DNA of 31,695 nt from Bacillota bacterium. Lineage in GTDB: Bacteria > Bacillota > Dethiobacteria > Dethiobacterales > Dethiobacteraceae. The notes under the pieces were generated by a model. That model saw nothing but the letters and a program-made list of their open reading frames with translations, ran no database searches and was not told where the DNA came from. Location of the stretch: NCBI GenBank assembly GCA_012800215.1, contig JAAZJT010000014.1, positions 1 to 31,695 on the forward strand, given 5' to 3'. The position numbers and the translations under genes were made by a program. This document shows positions 8,561 through 16,332 of the stretch, one piece after another. Each line of letters begins with the position of its first letter. The stretch's first letter is position 1.

Positions 8561-9628
8561 TCAGGTGCGGTTAGCAGCCAAATTAATAATATTTTTTAAC
8601 AATATGCGGGCTATGGCAGTGAAAGGCACAGCAAATATTAAACCCCCTAAACCAAAATATTTTCCTCCAAGCAGTAAAACAAAAATAACAACTAACGGAT
8701 GCAGGCCCAAGCTACGCCCTAAAATTTGTGGTGCTATTAACTGATTTTCCAGCTGCTGCACAATAATATAAACAATAACTATTTTCAGGGCTAGGGCAGG
8801 AGAACTAAGGAGTCCCAATAGAACGGCAGGGATGGCGCCAATGATTGGTCCAAAGTAAGGGATAATGTTGGTTAGGCCGGCAATGATGCCTAAAATTAAT
8901 GCGAAGTCTAAACCTATTAGCAGTAACCCTAGATAGGTTAATAAACCTACCAAGCAGCAGATAATCAGCATACCACGAAAATATGCACCCAAAGTACTGT
9001 CCATTTCACTGCCTATCCTAATTACCCAGTTACGGTATTTCTTGGGGCAAAGCAAAACAGTTGATCTTTTCAGATTATCCATGTCACGCAGCACATAGTA
9101 AACAACCAAAGGAATGATAAAAACGGTAAACATATTGGAGAATAATCCTAAAACAATTCCAGTTGCACGTTCCAGTACCCCTTGTATGGTTTCTTGCAGA
9201 TTTAAAATATTTTGGTCCAAAGCCAAACGAAGGCTTTCGGGTAAATTTATCCGCTGGTAATCAGAATGTAAATGGAGCAAAATGCTTTGAAAGCGTTCTG
9301 TATACTGAGGAATCATTTCGCCTAGCTTTTGAAGTTCAGTTATTAAAGTAGGAATAGCAGTAACACTAAAAATAAAACCGGCAATAAAAAGAATTGCATA
9401 TATAAGTAAAATTCCCAGAGAACGAGGTATTCGGCGGCACTCCAGGAATTCAACCAAAGGGTTTAGTATATAAGCAACAATAGTGGCAAGAAAAAATGGC
9501 ATAATAATTGTCAAGAGCAGTGCGCCTGTTCTTATAAGCCAGTATATAATCAGCAGTAGCAAAGCAGATGCTGCACTGATAACTATACAACGATAGCTGA
9601 TACTAGGACTATTTTTTCTGGATTCCAA
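8561..9628 (-). CDS. AI-2E family transporter / permease (YrrI)
   Basis: An integral membrane protein of about 355 residues with the PF01594 pattern: paired N-terminal helices, a soluble stretch in the middle, LGAYFRGMLIICCLVGLLTY, GLTNIIPYFGPIIGAIPAVL and a C-terminal LHPLVVIFVLLLGG. Family members export varied small molecules or act as Na+/H+ antiporters; the AI-2 name is historical. B. subtilis yrrI sits at the same place upstream of alaS. The frame can start at GTG 9637, but GGGGGTGA then overlaps the start codon, so TTG at 9628 is a better fit to the ribosome-binding site. Confidence 0.9.
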   Translation of the reverse strand: MESRKNSPSISYRCIVISAASALLLLIIYWLIRTGALLLTIIMPFFLATIVAYILNPLVEFLECRRIPRSLGILLIYAILFIAGFIFSVTAIPTLITELQKLGEMIPQYTERFQSILLHLHSDYQRINLPESLRLALDQNILNLQETIQGVLERATGIVLGLFSNMFTVFIIPLVVYYVLRDMDNLKRSTVLLCPKKYRNWVIRIGSEMDSTLGAYFRGMLIICCLVGLLTYLGLLLIGLDFALILGIIAGLTNIIPYFGPIIGAIPAVLLGLLSSPALALKIVIVYIIVQQLENQLIAPQILGRSLGLHPLVVIFVLLLGGKYFGLGGLIFAVPFTAIARILLKNIINLAANRT

Positions 9629-9684
9629 GCCGCTCACCCCCGTAGTCTATTTATCTATATGCGGGGAAAATAAACACATTCTTA

Positions 9685-9885
9685 CTAGCTTAAAATGGTT
9701 TCTTCCAGCAGCTCATTACCTTGCTCCATCTCCGCCAAAGAAATAAGTGTCCCCTCTTCATCAACATAATATGCAGTAAACTCATTAGGTCCGTCCATAG
9801 TAAATTCTAGTAAACAGTTCCAACAGTAATATTGATTAGTACCTACTTTGCCCGTATCAACACTGTTGCACAAGGGACATTTCAT
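9685..9885 (-). CDS. small zinc-ribbon protein
   Basis: Sixty-six residues with two Cys pairs (CPLC at 3-6 and CWNC at 21-24), the spacing of a rubredoxin-like zinc knuckle, followed by an acidic tail. The function is unknown; such proteins often bind nucleic acid or a protein partner. AGAGGTGA lies four bases before ATG. It sits between yrrI and the PRC-barrel gene in the same direction, probably co-transcribed. Confidence 0.75.
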   Translation of the reverse strand: MKCPLCNSVDTGKVGTNQYYCWNCLLEFTMDGPNEFTAYYVDEEGTLISLAEMEQGNELLEETILS

Positions 9886-9899
9886 AAAATCACCTCTTT

Positions 9900-10370
9900 T
9901 CAGTCACCAAGAATCAATACATCTTCCCCAATTTTTAACTGTAAGGCTTGTTCTACTACCGAGCGCCCTTTTAATAAATCATCAATTAGACCGGAAGAAA
10001 GTAGCCAGCCGGTGACGCGCCCACTGGATTCCTCAAAAAGAAAATCATCAACTATTCCCACTTCTCTTCCATTAGCAGAAAACATGCGTTTTCCTAAAAC
10101 ACGAAATGTATGTTGATGCTCTAATTCCGGAGGATCACCAAACGCCGGCAGGCCTTCCTCCTGAACTAAAATAGCATCAGTGCCCACGCTTAAAATTGCC
10201 CGGTAGGGGAAAATGAGACGCTGAGGCAGCCAACCGCCTCCTTCCGTCACTAAAGCAACTACGTTTTCCCCACGTTCATCTAGAAGCCATTCCTTGGCTT
10301 TACCCAACTCGCGACCGTTATTAATATAAATGACGGGCAAACCAATCATTTCCCGGGAAAAACGCACCAT
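9900..10370 (-). CDS. PRC-barrel domain protein
   Basis: About 156 residues made of two PRC-barrel-like halves. The first (about 5-70) begins REMIGLPVIYINNGRELGKAKEWLLDERG-like and the second (about 88-150) begins VLGKRMFSANGREVGIVDDFLF. PRC barrels bind RNA, cell division proteins or photosynthetic complexes; in Firmicutes (YrrD-like) the role is unknown. It is the second of four small genes between yebC and alaS. Confidence 0.82.
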   Translation of the reverse strand: MVRFSREMIGLPVIYINNGRELGKAKEWLLDERGENVVALVTEGGGWLPQRLIFPYRAILSVGTDAILVQEEGLPAFGDPPELEHQHTFRVLGKRMFSANGREVGIVDDFLFEESSGRVTGWLLSSGLIDDLLKGRSVVEQALQLKIGEDVLILGD

Positions 10371-10408
10371 TACACCCCCACAGTATACCCTAATGTTATT
10401 TTCTTAAT

Positions 10409-10789
10409 TCAGCTTGTATAATTCTCAAGTAATCTTAATAAGTCATAAGTATCTGTAAAAGGAATACCTTCTTCCAACTCCGGACGCACATCATCGCGAA
10501 CTTCATAATCAAGCATCACATGCCGAAGAACACCACGGGGCGGCAGCCCATCGTAAATAGCGATATGACTGTCGTAGACTCCGAGATACCCCTGATATTC
10601 TAATTCCTGCGGGTAAGTTAAGTCGTCTACAGCTTCACCTGCTAGTAAATCTGCTCCCTCGGCAATATTGCGAAAAAAATAATTTTCGCTTTGCCATGCC
10701 GGACTATATTTACTTAATGCCAGACCTAACAGCAGGCCTAAAGTAAAGAGCATACCGCCATAAATTTTTTGTTTATCTCCTTGGAACAT
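10409..10789 (-). CDS. membrane-anchored protein with BofC C-terminal-like domain
   Basis: I start it at ATG 10789, six bases behind AAAGGGGGG, giving 126 residues; a further 12 upstream codons lie inside a hairpin. Residues 9-26 form one membrane anchor. The C-terminal part (about 65-126) has YLGVYDSHIAIYDG and EEGIPFTDTYDLLRLLENY, which resembles the C-terminal domain of BofC, the forespore protein controlling the sigma-K checkpoint, and related unnamed proteins. The assignment is by pattern only. If correct it supports a spore-forming host. Confidence 0.6.
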   Translation of the reverse strand: MFQGDKQKIYGGMLFTLGLLLGLALSKYSPAWQSENYFFRNIAEGADLLAGEAVDDLTYPQELEYQGYLGVYDSHIAIYDGLPPRGVLRHVMLDYEVRDDVRPELEEGIPFTDTYDLLRLLENYTS

Positions 10790-10792
10790 AAA

Positions 10793-10845
10793 AAACCCCC
10801 CTTTCACGGTCTTATCTTTATACATTTCCCGTGAAGGAGGGGTTT
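10793..10845 (-). terminator. strong hairpin with T run between yebC and the BofC-like gene, containing the next ribosome-binding site
   Basis: Arms 10793-10809 and 10829-10845 pair over 17 positions with one mismatch and one G-U pair, loop 19 nt. On the minus strand the stem is followed by T residues, so it should terminate yebC transcripts. The same T run touches ATG 10789, and the 3' arm contains the AAAGGGGGG ribosome-binding site of the BofC-like gene. That gene can therefore be translated only from read-through RNA, with its ribosome-binding site paired. Confidence 0.75.
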
Positions 10846-10856
10846 ATACAGTTTTC

Positions 10857-11612
10857 CTACTCATTAGCTAAAGCTTCTGCAATATCCGCAGGCAAATCAA
10901 GATTTGTATAAACATTTTGCACATCATCATGATCTTCCAGCAGTTCAATCAGCGTCATTGCTTTCCTTGCTGCTTCAAGATCAGTAATCTCAACAGTAGT
11001 TTCTGGAATCATGGTTATAGCTGCTTCAAGAAAATTGACGCCCTGTTTCTCCAAACTTTCTTTAACAGTTTCAAAGTCTTCCGGTTCAGTATAAATTTCA
11101 TAAGCATCTTCATTATTTTCAAAATCAGATGCACCGGCATCCAAAGCTTGCAGCATCAATTCATCTTCATCTACACCCTCTTTAGCTACTGTCAGAAAAC
11201 CTTTGCGGTTAAACATCCAACTAACACACCCTGTCTCACCCAGGCTGCCACCACGCCGAGAAAAAATATGGCGAATCTCAGCTGCAGTCCGATTACGGTT
11301 ATCTGTCAGAATATCCATCATTACTGCTGTTCCTGCAGGGCCGTATCCTTCATAAACAATTTCTTCATAATTAACGCCGTCTTGTTCACCGGCCCCCCTT
11401 TGCAGAGCACGTGTTATATTATCATTTGGCATATTTACAGAGCGGGCTTTTTGCAAAGCCAAGCGCAAGCGAAAATTACCATTGGGGTCACTGCCGCCCT
11501 GCCGTACTGCAGCCATTATTTCTTTTGATATTTTGGTAAAGATTTTACCTTTCTGTGCATCTGCTCGTGCCTTTTTATGTTTAATATTAGCCCATTTTGA
11601 ATGTCCGGCCAT
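10857..11612 (-). CDS. yebC: YebC/PmpR family protein (translation/transcription regulator)
   Basis: Full-length 251 residues. The opening MAGHSKWANIKHKKARADAQ and DPNGNFRLRLALQKARSVNMPNDNI are diagnostic for the family. YebC proteins were described as DNA-binding regulators; recent work supports a role in relieving ribosome stalling at proline-rich stretches. GGGAGGG precedes ATG. In many bacteria it sits next to ruvCAB, but ruv genes are not in this window. It has its own weak promoter region between 11613 and 11725. Confidence 0.96.
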   Translation of the reverse strand: MAGHSKWANIKHKKARADAQKGKIFTKISKEIMAAVRQGGSDPNGNFRLRLALQKARSVNMPNDNITRALQRGAGEQDGVNYEEIVYEGYGPAGTAVMMDILTDNRNRTAAEIRHIFSRRGGSLGETGCVSWMFNRKGFLTVAKEGVDEDELMLQALDAGASDFENNEDAYEIYTEPEDFETVKESLEKQGVNFLEAAITMIPETTVEITDLEAARKAMTLIELLEDHDDVQNVYTNLDLPADIAEALANE

Positions 11613-11703
11613 TATAATCCCTCCCGCGTTTAGCTCATCTCCGTTTTTTCTTTCTTAATCTTAACATGATTGAGGGCAAAGCAGCAAGTAGAGGGAAAAA
11701 ACT

Positions 11704-11717
11704 AGTTTTGCAAAACT
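11704..11717. terminator. 14-bp perfect palindrome after the lytic transglycosylase gene
   Basis: AGTTTTGCAAAACT is a perfect palindrome. On the minus strand it is followed by TAG and six T. It may be a weak intrinsic terminator for the transglycosylase gene or an operator in front of yebC. The stem is short and A/T rich. Confidence 0.35.
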
Positions 11718-11725
11718 TATAAGAT

Positions 11726-12289
11726 TTAACGGTATAATTCCTGATAACGCTGATAAGCAGTACGAACCTTAAATAAAAATTGCCTCGTTTCCGGGAAGGG
11801 TATAGCCTCGCGGTCTGCATAACTGCCTGACCAAACACCCCTTGCCAACCAGCGTCCAACCTGCCCGCGCCCACCATTATATGCAGCAATCACAACATCA
11901 AGGCGTCCATTAAATTCTGCAGTAAGATTTGCCAAATACCAGGTGCCTAGACGAATATTAGTTTCCGGCTCCATAATTTGTTCCTTAGTTAATGGCCCGA
12001 GCTGCAGCTGCTGTGCGATCCAATGAGCAGTAGACGGCATAATTTGCATTAACCCTAGAGCACCTTTATGTGATACTGCTTCAGGGTTAAACTTGCTTTC
12101 GGTGTGTATAACTGCCGCTACTAATAAAGGATCAATCCGGTATTCCATGCCGTATTTCTCAATGGTCTGGCGGTATGGATATGGATAAAAAAGCCTGCCT
12201 AATTGCGGTGTTCGTAAAAGCATCACAAACAAACCCAGTATAAGCAGGGCAAAAAGCAAAAGCCGTAACGATTTTATAATTTCAGCCAT
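11726..12289 (-). CDS. lytic transglycosylase (SLT domain)
   Basis: A membrane-anchored peptidoglycan-cleaving enzyme of 187 residues. Residues 8-25 form an N-terminal anchor; the Slt-type fold fills the rest. HTESKFNPEAVS carries the catalytic Glu (about residue 64), followed by GALGLMQIMPSTA and the AAYNGG motif near residue 136. Its ATG overlaps the end of coaE by 8 bp, so the two are translationally coupled, an arrangement seen in other Clostridia and Bacilli. Confidence 0.93.
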   Translation of the reverse strand: MAEIIKSLRLLLFALLILGLFVMLLRTPQLGRLFYPYPYRQTIEKYGMEYRIDPLLVAAVIHTESKFNPEAVSHKGALGLMQIMPSTAHWIAQQLQLGPLTKEQIMEPETNIRLGTWYLANLTAEFNGRLDVVIAAYNGGRGQVGRWLARGVWSGSYADREAIPFPETRQFLFKVRTAYQRYQELYR

Positions 12290-12890
12290 TTACACACTCC
12301 TGCAGCAAGTGCTGCCATAGTATTTCCACCTGCTGTTTTGTTTCGGCAATTGTACCACTATTGTTAACAACAAAATCAGCACGCTTTACCTTTTCCTCCA
12401 AAGGCATCTGCGCAGCCAGTCGTTTATAGGCCTGATCCTTTGTCAGGTTACTTCTATTCATTAAGCGTAAAAGCTGCTGCTCGACCGTTGCCGTGACTAC
12501 CACCACATAATCTACATCCTTATGAAAATCTGTTTCAAAAAGTAAAGGTACTTCAACTACTGCTATAGTGACACCTTGCAGCTGAGCTGCCTGTAAGTGA
12601 TTGAGCATTAGTTGGTGAATTTCAGGATGAGTAACCTGCTCTAATAGTTTACGCTCCTTCTCATTATTAAAGACTAATTCAGCTAATTTTTTGCGGTTAA
12701 TTTGTCCGCCAGTCTGTAAAATATTTTCGCCAAAATACTGCAGTATTTTTTCGTAAGCAGGCTGGCCAGGCTCCATAACCTGGTGCGCCAAGACATCTGT
12801 ATCTATATGATAAGCTCCCTTTTGCGCTAATAATGCAGTTACAGTCGACTTGCCGGTGGCAATGCCGCCGGTTATTCCCACTACTAGCAA
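12282..12890 (-). CDS. coaE: dephospho-CoA kinase
   Basis: Performs the last step of coenzyme A synthesis. The P-loop GGIATGKST, IDTDVLAHQV, LFETDFHKDVDYVVVVTA and LAAQMPLEEKVKRADFVVNN are all typical. The longest frame starts at GTG 12905, but that region itself holds AGGAGGG; a TTG at 12890 lies five bases behind it and yields the usual N-terminus MLVVGITGG (202 residues). It is followed by an overlapping lytic transglycosylase gene and is divergent from marR. Confidence 0.94.
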   Translation of the reverse strand: MLVVGITGGIATGKSTVTALLAQKGAYHIDTDVLAHQVMEPGQPAYEKILQYFGENILQTGGQINRKKLAELVFNNEKERKLLEQVTHPEIHQLMLNHLQAAQLQGVTIAVVEVPLLFETDFHKDVDYVVVVTATVEQQLLRLMNRSNLTKDQAYKRLAAQMPLEEKVKRADFVVNNSGTIAETKQQVEILWQHLLQECVNG

Positions 12891-12953
12891 TAAGACCCTC
12901 CTCACACTCTAATTTACTAGTATACCAATAAACCACTATTCTTACTTAAATAT

Positions 12954-12985
12954 TTGCAATTGAACTGTAAATATTTCAATTGTAA
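12954..12985. promoter_or_regulatory. inverted repeat in the coaE/marR divergent region, possible MarR operator
   Basis: TTGCAATTGAA (12954-12964) and TTCAATTGTAA (12975-12985) are inverted copies with one mismatch, 10 bp apart. They lie about 35 bp upstream of a TATAAT (13019-13024) that would serve marR. MarR proteins usually bind such repeats and control their own gene. No convincing -35 box accompanies the TATAAT. Confidence 0.45.
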
Positions 12986-13066
12986 ATGCACTTCCTAGAT
13001 ATTTTAGCCGTCAAATGTTATAATCAAAAAGTATTTTGCCCCAAAAAATAAAAGGAGGTGCACACC

Positions 13067-13546
13067 ATGTTGGATTTTAAGAATGCTGAAGATTTTACAA
13101 AAGTCTTTCAAGAAATTTTCCCCAAACTGATGCATTATTTAGAAACAGAAGAAATTAAAGAGTTATCCGGCCTTAATATCACACCGGGGCAAATTAACGC
13201 ACTCCTTATTCTTCATCTGCATAACGGACTTACTATGGGAGAATTAAGCGCCGAAATTTATTTGGCAGAAAGTGCTGCTACACGTTTAGTAGATCGCTTA
13301 GTAAAAATGAATCTTGTAAAACGTAAAGGCGATATTAAGGATCGCCGTGTTGTACGTGTATATCTTACATCTTATGGCCTGCAACTAGCAAATTTGGTTT
13401 TTGAACGTCGTAAACATCGTTTTGATAATTTGGCCGCCCGACTTTTGCCCGAAGAGCGGGAAATGCTAGTTTTATCGGTTAAAGCCGTCTTACGTGTTTT
13501 CGAAGAACTTGAAACAGAAGCATTAATGAATACTGATGACAATTAG
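13067..13546 (+). CDS. MarR family transcriptional regulator
   Basis: A winged-helix DNA-binding protein of 159 residues, expected to act as a dimer. The recognition region ITPGQINALLILHLHNGLTMGELS (about 38-61) and the wing DIKDRRVVRVYLT with the family's D-x-R/K-D-R-R pattern are clear. AAAGGAGGTG lies six bases before ATG 13067; a GTG at 13058 overlaps that site and is unlikely. It forms a single-gene unit closed by a terminator and has no obvious target gene beside it other than coaE. The ligand is unknown. Confidence 0.92.
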   Translation: MLDFKNAEDFTKVFQEIFPKLMHYLETEEIKELSGLNITPGQINALLILHLHNGLTMGELSAEIYLAESAATRLVDRLVKMNLVKRKGDIKDRRVVRVYLTSYGLQLANLVFERRKHRFDNLAARLLPEEREMLVLSVKAVLRVFEELETEALMNTDDN

Positions 13547-13571
13547 GCTGGATTAAATGTCCAGCCCTTTT
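13546..13571 (+). terminator. intrinsic terminator of marR
   Basis: GGCTGGA (13546-13552) pairs perfectly with TCCAGCC (13560-13566) around a 7-nt loop, followed by CTTTT. It begins at the last base of the marR stop codon. Confidence 0.85.
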
Positions 13572-13626
13572 ATTGCATAATTAGCAATTAGTATTAACAT
13601 TGTATTTTTATTACTATGATTAACAG

Positions 13627-14265
13627 CTATTGTTTATTTATTATTTTTCTTATGGCTGATACCTGCCCAATAATGTCTTTTTTACTAACAAGTGCCGATA
13701 TCATGGCCGCACAAGGCACCCCACAATTGCGTACAGCCAAAATATTATTTTCATTAATACCGCCTATAGCCACTATAGGTTTAACCGATCTGGCAGCTAC
13801 TAAAGCTAGAAAATCCAAACCAACAGGCTCTCCGGCATCACCCTTGGTATTTGTCCCAAAAACAGGGCCGACGCCAAGATAGTCAGCATCACTGGCGGCA
13901 GCAGCCTCTGCCTCTGCCAGTGAACTGGCAGAAACGCCAATCAGCATCTCCATCCCCACCAGTTTACGGACAACTTCTACCGGCAAGTCACCTTGCCCCA
14001 CATGTACCCCATCAGCTTGTACAGCTAAAGCCAAGTCAACATCATCATTAACTATAAAAAGTGCTTTGGCTTCTTTACACATCTTGCTTAGTAGAAGACA
14101 TTGTTCATATTTCTCCCGTTTTGACTTCTCTTTTTCCCGATATTGAACGATTTTAACACCAGCAGCCAGTAGCTGTTGTACAACTTCAATATTATTGCGT
14201 CCTGCTGACAGCGCTTCACAGGTTATAGCATAAATGTCTGTTTGAAAATAACTAGATTTGTCCAT
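13627..14265 (-). CDS. thiE: thiamine-phosphate synthase
   Basis: Joins the pyrimidine and thiazole halves of thiamine. The TIM-barrel motifs are in order: VKIVQYREK, FIVNDDVDLALAVQADGVHVGQGD, GVSASSLAEA, YLGVGPVFGTNTK with phosphate-binding loop, and IVAIGGI. The start at ATG 14265 is five bases behind GGAAGGAG and gives 212 residues; an ATG at 14289 has no such site. It follows bioY by 32 bp and is probably co-transcribed with it. No other thi gene and no TPP riboswitch are visible, so precursors must come from elsewhere, for example salvage. Confidence 0.93.
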   Translation of the reverse strand: MDKSSYFQTDIYAITCEALSAGRNNIEVVQQLLAAGVKIVQYREKEKSKREKYEQCLLLSKMCKEAKALFIVNDDVDLALAVQADGVHVGQGDLPVEVVRKLVGMEMLIGVSASSLAEAEAAAASDADYLGVGPVFGTNTKGDAGEPVGLDFLALVAARSVKPIVAIGGINENNILAVRNCGVPCAAMISALVSKKDIIGQVSAIRKIINKQ

Positions 14266-14297
14266 TTTTTCTCCTTCCAGCACAAACATTCTCTACA

Positions 14298-14834
14298 CTA
14301 TTTTATCCGTGGGATTATTCTCTGTGCAAGCAGTGCCGCCAAAAAGACTTTCAACAAGTCACCCGGAAGGTAAGGCAGCATTGAAACTGCAGCCTGAAGC
14401 AAATTAATCCGAAGTACCAACGACAATTGCACTAATCCTGGCAGATAGACAGCCAGTACACCGCCTGTAAAGCAGGCTACAGCCAAAGAAAGCAATGATG
14501 GATGCTCATTTTTCATAACTAATTTTCCTGTAATATAAGACCCACAAACAAAACCCCAGATAAAACCACCAGAATAACCTGCTAAAACACCTACCCCTCC
14601 TGTGCCTCCGGCAAAAACAGGTAACCCTATAACTCCTAGCAAAAGATATACTATCTGGCTAAGAGCAGCTCTGCGGGGACCTAAAATTACCCCTGATAAC
14701 ATTACCATTAAAGATTGTCCTGTTATAGGGGGCAGCCCCCCCGGTAAAGGAACTGCGATATAAGCTAAAATTACTGTTAATGCTGTAAAAGGAGCAATTA
14801 ATACCAGGTCAGATAATGTCAATTCTCTTTTCAT
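14298..14834 (-). CDS. bioY: BioY family biotin ECF transporter S component
   Basis: A hydrophobic protein of 178 residues with five to six membrane helices. ITGQSLMVMLSGVILGPRRAALSQIVYLLLGVIGLPVFAGG-type sequence near residues 35-80 and GYSGGFIWGF are BioY signatures. BioY captures biotin and works alone or with the shared EcfA/EcfT module, which is not encoded here. ATG 14834 lies five bases behind GGGAGG. I see no clear BirA operator at its promoter. Confidence 0.93.
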   Translation of the reverse strand: MKRELTLSDLVLIAPFTALTVILAYIAVPLPGGLPPITGQSLMVMLSGVILGPRRAALSQIVYLLLGVIGLPVFAGGTGGVGVLAGYSGGFIWGFVCGSYITGKLVMKNEHPSLLSLAVACFTGGVLAVYLPGLVQLSLVLRINLLQAAVSMLPYLPGDLLKVFLAALLAQRIIPRIK

Positions 14835-14862
14835 GCTTGCCTCCCGCAAATTGTTATGGGGG

Positions 14863-14892
14863 ATTATAGCATGGTTGCTTTTTTATTGTCAA
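14863..14892 (-). promoter_or_regulatory. sigma-A-type promoter of bioY-thiE
   Basis: On the minus strand TTGACA (14887-14892) and TATAAT (14863-14868) are perfect consensus boxes with an 18-bp spacer. The leader to bioY is about 20 nt, leaving no room for a riboswitch. Confidence 0.85.
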
Positions 14893-14928
14893 ACTTTTAA
14901 CGTTAGCTTGACTTCCATTCCTCTAACT

Positions 14929-14953
14929 AAAAAAGCCGGCCTTGCAGCCGGCT
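14929..14953 (-). terminator. intrinsic terminator of the aldolase gene
   Basis: On the minus strand AGCCGGC pairs with GCCGGCT (arms 14947-14953 and 14934-14940) around a 6-nt loop and runs into six T. It separates the aldolase gene from bioY. Confidence 0.88.
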
Positions 14954-14972
14954 ACACTGCTATGGATTTAGT

Positions 14973-16037
14973 TTAGGCAATTGTTACTGCAGGATCCAAA
15001 TATACATCTTGAATTGCATTTAATAATTTAACACCTTCTGCCATTGGCCGCTGAAAAGCTTTGCGTCCGGAAATTAAACCCATCCCACCGGCACGTTTAT
15101 TAATAACCGCAGTCCGCACAGCATCAGCAAAATCATTTTTGCCTGAGGCGCCACCCGAATTAATCAAACCGGCACGGCCAAGATAACAGTTGACAACTTG
15201 ATAGCGTGCTAAATCAATAGGATGGTCACTGGTTAGTTCACTATACACTTTTTGATGGGTTTTACCAAAATCCTTACCTGCTTTTTTGCTTACGGCAGCA
15301 TAGCCATTATTAACTTCCGGCAATTTTTGCTTAATGATATCTGCCTCCAGGGTAACCCCTAAATGATTTGCCTGGCCCGTTAAGTCAGCAGCTGTGTGAT
15401 AATCTACACCATCAATCTTAAACGCACCATTGCGTAAATAGCACCACAGTACTGTAAACATACCTAATTCATGAGCCAATCTAAAAGCTTCTGTTACTTC
15501 CTGTATTTGTCGCGAAGATTGTTCAGAGCCAAAGTAAATTGTGGCGCCAACGCCTAGTGCGCCCATTTTCCATGCCTGCTCTACATCTGCGAACATTATT
15601 TGGTCATATGTATTAGGGTAAGTCAACAACTCATTATGGTTCAACTTAACAATAAAAGGGATTTTATGAGCATAACGGCGCGATACCGCCCCCAAAACAC
15701 CAAGGGTAGAAGCAACGGCATTACATCCCCCTTCAATTGCAAGCTTTACAATATTCTCAGGATCAAAATAAGCTGGATTTGGTGCAAAGGAAGCCCCCCC
15801 GGAATGTTCAATACCCTGATCCACCGGTAAAATAGAGAGGTAACCAGTGCCCTTCAACCGCCCAGAATTAAATAAGGTTTGCAAACTTCTTAGAACCCGT
15901 GAAGGCCTATCGCTAATGCCGACCACTCTGTCTACAAAATCAGGGCCTGGCAGATGCAGCATTGACTGCTCAATTGTCGTACATTTATGTTCCAGTAAAT
16001 ATTGAGCATCATCACCTAACAACTCAGCAATATTCAT
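14973..16037 (-). CDS. fbaB: class I fructose-bisphosphate aldolase (DhnA/FbaB type)
   Basis: Cleaves fructose 1,6-bisphosphate in glycolysis, or makes it in gluconeogenesis. The 354 residues from ATG 16037 (AAGGAGG upstream) match the archaeal-type/FbaB family: GTGYLSILPVDQGIEHSGGASF, PFIVKLNHNELLTYP, GALGVGATIYFGSEQSS, and the C-terminal phosphate-binding GGMGLISGRKAF. I could not assign the Schiff-base lysine with certainty. It is a monocistronic unit with its own terminator. A start at 16070 would add 11 residues without a ribosome-binding site. Confidence 0.93.
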   Translation of the reverse strand: MNIAELLGDDAQYLLEHKCTTIEQSMLHLPGPDFVDRVVGISDRPSRVLRSLQTLFNSGRLKGTGYLSILPVDQGIEHSGGASFAPNPAYFDPENIVKLAIEGGCNAVASTLGVLGAVSRRYAHKIPFIVKLNHNELLTYPNTYDQIMFADVEQAWKMGALGVGATIYFGSEQSSRQIQEVTEAFRLAHELGMFTVLWCYLRNGAFKIDGVDYHTAADLTGQANHLGVTLEADIIKQKLPEVNNGYAAVSKKAGKDFGKTHQKVYSELTSDHPIDLARYQVVNCYLGRAGLINSGGASGKNDFADAVRTAVINKRAGGMGLISGRKAFQRPMAEGVKLLNAIQDVYLDPAVTIA

Positions 16038-16083
16038 CCTGATCCTCCTTTTTGTATTTACTTTAAACAAAGTCTTGATTATA

Positions 16084-16109
16084 TAATTCTTTTATATAAT
16101 TCTTTTATA
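16084..16109. repeat. two exact 13-bp tandem repeats upstream of the aldolase gene
   Basis: TAATTCTTTTATA occurs twice head to tail, with a partial third copy on the side nearer the aldolase gene. On the minus strand the copies overlap a TATAAT-like box, so copy number could change promoter spacing. Confidence 0.7.
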
Positions 16110-16179
16110 GCTTACAGTTTCCTGCAACTACTAACAAGTAAAAATCGGGTATTCTATATTTTTACATACTGAGCTTACC

Positions 16180-16209
16180 TTGACAAAAACATAGAACCTC
16201 ATATAAAAT
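16180..16209 (+). promoter_or_regulatory. candidate promoter of the substrate-binding lipoprotein gene
   Basis: TTGACA (16180-16185) and TAAAAT (16204-16209) lie 18 bp apart on the plus strand. A second option lies nearer the gene (TTGGCT about 16282, TTATAA about 16305). The 295-bp stretch 16038-16332 between the divergent aldolase and binding-protein genes holds these sites and the tandem repeat; I see no other gene in it. Confidence 0.5.
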
Positions 16210-16332
16210 ATGACTAACCTGTTTTATTTAGTTGACATAAAGCATAAGGTAAGACGCAATTTTCTGAAAATTTAATTTCATTGGCTCTCTCACTATGTGA
16301 TTATTATAAACTATTAAGAAAGGAAGTGACCT

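Noticed and set aside
10917..11528. A long plus-strand frame of 203 codons opposite yebC
   Set aside because: Fully antisense to an unmistakable YebC gene, with Phe/Ile/Cys-rich low-complexity sequence and no start signal.
11635..11889. Minus-strand frame of 84 codons overlapping the transglycosylase gene
   Set aside because: It lies in another frame over a clear SLT-domain gene; the high-basic tail comes from A/G-rich intergenic DNA.
14860..14920. BirA operator at the bioY promoter
   Set aside because: Only a partial half-site resembling GTTTGACAA coincides with the -35 box; no second inverted half with proper spacing was found.
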